Source of the DNA: a virus
Virus record (IMG/VR): IMGVR_UViG_3300009185_000123
Span: 1 to 21,728 of that record
Length of the DNA stretch: 21,728 bases
Direction: 5' to 3' (one strand)
How positions within the stretch are numbered: position 1 is the first letter of the stretch; every line of letters begins with the position of its first letter. This document shows positions 20,037 through 21,728 of this stretch, in pieces. The position numbers and the translations under genes were made by a program. Below the pieces are notes generated by a model that made no database searches, was not told the DNA's origin, and was given only the letters and a program-made list of their open reading frames with translations.

Positions 20037-20246
20037 TTAGTCTCCTATAACGTTAGTTGTAATTTGTACAAAGTCTCCGTCGTCACTATATGCTTCAGTT
20101 GGGTCTTTGTCGTTGTTAAGTTCAAAATCATTCTCTTCAGCAAGTTCCTTTAGATAAGCAACAGCAGACTTGTTTGTCTTAAATAAAGACACTTCAACAC
20201 CGTCCGGGTGGTGGTACAATACCACAAATACTTTTTCATCTTTCAT
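20037..20246 (-). CDS. Small acidic protein, first gene of operon
   Basis: 69 residues, MKDEKVFVVLYHHPDGVEVSLFKTNKSAVAYLKELAEEN... ending DFVQITTNVIGD. The strand, helix, strand order with KSAVAYLKELAEENDFELNND suggests a compact alpha/beta protein of the kind that is abundant in phage early regions. Promoter copy at 20269-20319 and the AACCAATTAA leader place it as the first gene of a unit running down to the terminator at 17875. Confidence 0.72.
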   Translation of the reverse strand: MKDEKVFVVLYHHPDGVEVSLFKTNKSAVAYLKELAEENDFELNNDKDPTEAYSDDGDFVQITTNVIGD

Positions 20247-20268
20247 ATTAATAGTTTAATTGGTTTAA

Positions 20269-20319
20269 GTAAATATAAGTATAATTTTTGACACGGAAAA
20301 ATTTATTTTGGAGAAGTTA
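20269..20319 (-). promoter_or_regulatory. Recurring phage promoter for the small-gene operon
   Basis: Minus strand: TTGTTAATAAC overlapping the double stop of 20320-20583, A/T spacer, GTGTCAAAAATTATACT, TATATTTAC. It probably drives about ten small genes down to the terminator at 17875. Confidence 0.7.
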
Positions 20320-20583
20320 TTAACAATCTGCTATGGTAAAAACGGTCTCTTCCAAATGAAGTCCTTCTTCTGTCTCCAGTCCAAGTTCATGTATGATTGG
20401 CATAAAAACCCCTGGATTTCTTAAAATAAGAAACCATGCCAGCCGATCTGACTCATCAAGAAGATCGGGTCCAACGTTTAAGAAGCCTAAATATCTTTCA
20501 TCTTCTTTATTGAACTGGTAGTCTGTTCTAAATTTTTCCAAGAGGTCTATTGCCTCCTTAAATTCTGTTGCTGTTATTCCCAT
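20320..20583 (-). CDS. Small acidic protein, unknown
   Basis: 87 residues from the ATG at 20583 (MGITATEFKEAIDLLEKF). The longer frame back to 20697 starts within the next gene and runs through the promoter, so it is rejected. Helical N-terminus, then DESDRLAWFLILRNPGVFMPIIHELGLETEEG. No family recognised. It ends TGT TAA TAA like 16018-16245, so its last residues (DC) and stop form the conserved TTGTTAATAAC. Confidence 0.7.
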   Translation of the reverse strand: MGITATEFKEAIDLLEKFRTDYQFNKEDERYLGFLNVGPDLLDESDRLAWFLILRNPGVFMPIIHELGLETEEGLHLEETVFTIADC

Positions 20584-20612
20584 CTTAAGTTTGGTTTTAA
20601 TTGGTTTATAGA

Positions 20613-20660
20613 GTAAATATAAGTATTTTATTTGACACGAAAAAATAAAGTTATTAACAA
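20613..20660 (-). promoter_or_regulatory. Recurring phage promoter, copy for 20320-20583
   Basis: Minus strand: TTGTTAATAAC directly after the stop codon of 20661-20879, A/T, CGTGTCAAATAAAATACT, TATATTTAC, then a leader with AACCAATTAAAACC. Confidence 0.7.
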
Positions 20661-20879
20661 TTAGTTTAATCGAGTCTTCATGCACTGGGCAACGCACTGA
20701 TTAAATTCTTCTTCACTAAGCTCTGAGGTATCCTCTTCTAGCAACTTCTTTAGGGTTGTATTATATAGAATATCAACTAGTCGAGTCTTGTCTACCTTGC
20801 CGCTAAATGGGTCGCCTTCGGAAAATAGGATCTCGACACCGGTCTCTGCCCAGAAACGGGCTTCAGTTGTGGTTAGCAT
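20661..20879 (-). CDS. Small acidic protein overlapping the sigma gene
   Basis: 72 residues, MLTTTEARFWAETGVEILFSEGDPFSGKVDKTRLVD... then LLEEDTSELSEEEFNQCVAQCMKTRLN. Its ATG overlaps the end of the sigma-factor gene (ATGCTAA), so the two are translated together from one mRNA. Such tight coupling and its acidic, helical C-terminus make a sigma-associated role (for example an anti-sigma or co-factor) conceivable, but nothing in the sequence proves it. Confidence 0.72.
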   Translation of the reverse strand: MLTTTEARFWAETGVEILFSEGDPFSGKVDKTRLVDILYNTTLKKLLEEDTSELSEEEFNQCVAQCMKTRLN

Positions 20880-21595
20880 AGTCCGGCCTCCCTTCTCATC
20901 TGGAATCTGGCAACCTTTAGTGCACGATTTACCTCGACCGCAGACTTTCCAACAACCTCTGCTATCTCTTTAGTGGATAGACCATCTCCAACCAGACCAT
21001 AAAAAAGTTCAACAATTTGTCGATCCGAATCTTTTAACTTCGCCATTAACTTGGCTAATGTCTGAGCGGACTCATCGGTTTCAAATGGATCAACAAAATC
21101 TGTTTTAAGTAAAAGATCGCCAAGAGTATTTGAACCATCTTCGCCGATTGGCATATCCAGTCTGACATTGGTCATATTGATAGACTCACCGGCCATTTTG
21201 CGTTTGTAAATATCATATTCCTGATTTACTGGAATTCTGACACTGCGACCTATCTCGCATAGGGCCAGGTTAAGACGCTTACGGATCCAAAATTGGGCAT
21301 AGGTAATAAATTTAACATCCTTATCCGCCTTGAATTTATGGGCCGCTTCAATAAGACCAGCATTACCTTCTTGAATAAGGTCATCGATTGAAAGACCCAT
21401 ACCGACAAACTTATTAGCGAGTGTTACCACAAACTTAAGGTTAGCCTGTACTAGGGAGTTCAGTGCTTCACAGTCTCCTGCCTGTATTCGGATAGCCAAG
21501 GCTCGCTCGTCCGCTTTGGTTAGTTTTACCTGGACCTTGGTTATCTCCTTAAAGTAGGCAGGTAGGCTGTTGGTTGTTTGAAATCGTTTTGACAT
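20873..21595 (-). CDS. Sigma-70 family RNA polymerase sigma factor, RpoD-like
   Basis: 240 residues. Region 1.2 is LPAYFKEITKVQVKLTKADE (11-30) and region 2.1 ALNSLVQANLKFVV. Core-binding region 2.2 is DDLIQEGNAGLIEAAHKF (71-88), -10 recognition region 2.3-2.4 KFITYAQFWIRKRLNLAL and region 3.0 RSVRIPVNQ (117-125). Region 4 is LSTKEIAEVVGKSAVEVNRALKVAR, a HTH for the -35/-33 element. The start and the region order match Bacteroidota primary sigmas, but the protein is shorter, with region 3 reduced. It would direct host RNA polymerase to phage promoters, possibly the recurring promoter found in front of itself and its neighbours (inference). Codons 47-49 carry the oriented ACTCCCTAGT motif. Confidence 0.93.
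   Translation of the reverse strand: MSKRFQTTNSLPAYFKEITKVQVKLTKADERALAIRIQAGDCEALNSLVQANLKFVVTLANKFVGMGLSIDDLIQEGNAGLIEAAHKFKADKDVKFITYAQFWIRKRLNLALCEIGRSVRIPVNQEYDIYKRKMAGESINMTNVRLDMPIGEDGSNTLGDLLLKTDFVDPFETDESAQTLAKLMAKLKDSDRQIVELFYGLVGDGLSTKEIAEVVGKSAVEVNRALKVARFQMRREAGLC
21450..21459 (+). repeat. Dispersed ACTAGGGAGT motif (in sigma gene)
   Basis: Exact 10-mer preceded by GT. On the coding strand AAC TCC CTA GTA encodes Asn-Ser-Leu-Val in conserved region 2.1 of the sigma factor. Confidence 0.8.
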
Positions 21596-21622
21596 AGTTA
21601 TAATTTAGTTGGTTAGTTACAG

Positions 21623-21660
21623 TTTAAATATAAGCATTTTATTTGACACTTGACAATTTA
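21623..21660 (-). promoter_or_regulatory. Recurring phage promoter for the sigma gene
   Basis: Minus strand: TTGTCAAGTGTCAAATAAAA, TGCT, TATATTTAA. It has the full TTGTCA form but no TTGTTAATAAC block. It lies 28 bases upstream of the sigma ATG, so the factor may control itself. Confidence 0.65.
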
Positions 21661-21697
21661 TTTTCACCTTTTTTAAGGGTTACGCGAAACCCCCAGT

Positions 21698-21707
21698 ACT
21701 AGGGAGT
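21698..21707 (+). repeat. Dispersed ACTAGGGAGT motif (upstream of sigma gene)
   Basis: Exact 10-mer in the context CAGTACTAGGGAGTAGTCC, intergenic, with TACT-AGGG-AGTA symmetry. The following bases become GC-rich (CCAGGACCC) up to the window end, as in the array at 10345. Confidence 0.8.
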
Positions 21708-21728
21708 AGTCCAGGACCCATGCAGGAC

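Overview
The window looks like accessory DNA from a large, lytic-type bacteriophage of a Bacteroidota (flavobacterium-like) host. Three things point there: an AT-rich genome with tightly packed genes almost all on the minus strand; A-rich leaders without Shine-Dalgarno sites; and a sigma-70 factor (20873-21595) that reads like a shortened Bacteroidota RpoD. Other traits are T4-like. Many proteins share a short N-terminal tag ending in (I/L/V)xE, as in T4 capsid-targeting peptides cut by the prohead protease. One protein has a T4-type lysozyme domain with an intact E/D/T triad, and some leaders carry T4-late-like ATAAATA boxes. TAG ends several genes, so the code is standard.

Layout, left to right. 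1-1021: 5' part of a secreted, Cys-rich protein resembling flavobacterial surface/gliding-type proteins. 1131-9158: two tagged unknown proteins, then eight leucine-rich-repeat (LRR) proteins in tandem, with a tagged GH24 lysozyme between the third and fourth. Seven of the eight LRR genes are close paralogs. They are built from 21-residue (63-bp) repeats with the consensus xLPxxLxVxGxLxLxGCTxLx and are mostly separated by only 5-7 bp. One is a fusion of two former genes. 9163-12240: a tagged unknown protein (possible effector), a plus-strand GC-rich island, another tagged unknown protein and an HExxH metalloprotease. The whole block looks like head-packaged cargo that would be delivered with the DNA.

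The island (about 10345-11362) holds five copies of ACTAGGGAGT at exactly 58-bp spacing, followed by a MerR-like HTH / serine-recombinase protein of the IS607 TnpA type. In this protein the expected catalytic serine is replaced by alanine. The same 10-mer occurs five more times elsewhere in the window (13859, 14570, 14869, 21450, 21698). Every copy is on the same strand, and three lie inside genes, where they encode Ser-Leu-Val with identical codons. I consider this protein + array + dispersed-motif combination the best candidate for an undescribed system.

12502-14766: a DUF932-like protein and a RadA-like RecA-superfamily ATPase. 14887-21595: many small unknown proteins, several too short for usual ORF cut-offs, plus a Thr-rich two-domain protein and the sigma factor. 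Most transcription units in this part start from one recurring promoter (TGTCAAA ... TATATTTAC on the minus strand), usually preceded by TTGTTAATAAC right after the upstream stop codon and followed by an AACCAATTAA leader. One such promoter faces about 90 bp with no ORF and may drive a small RNA. A plausible but unproven reading is that the right part is early/middle and the left part is late virion cargo.
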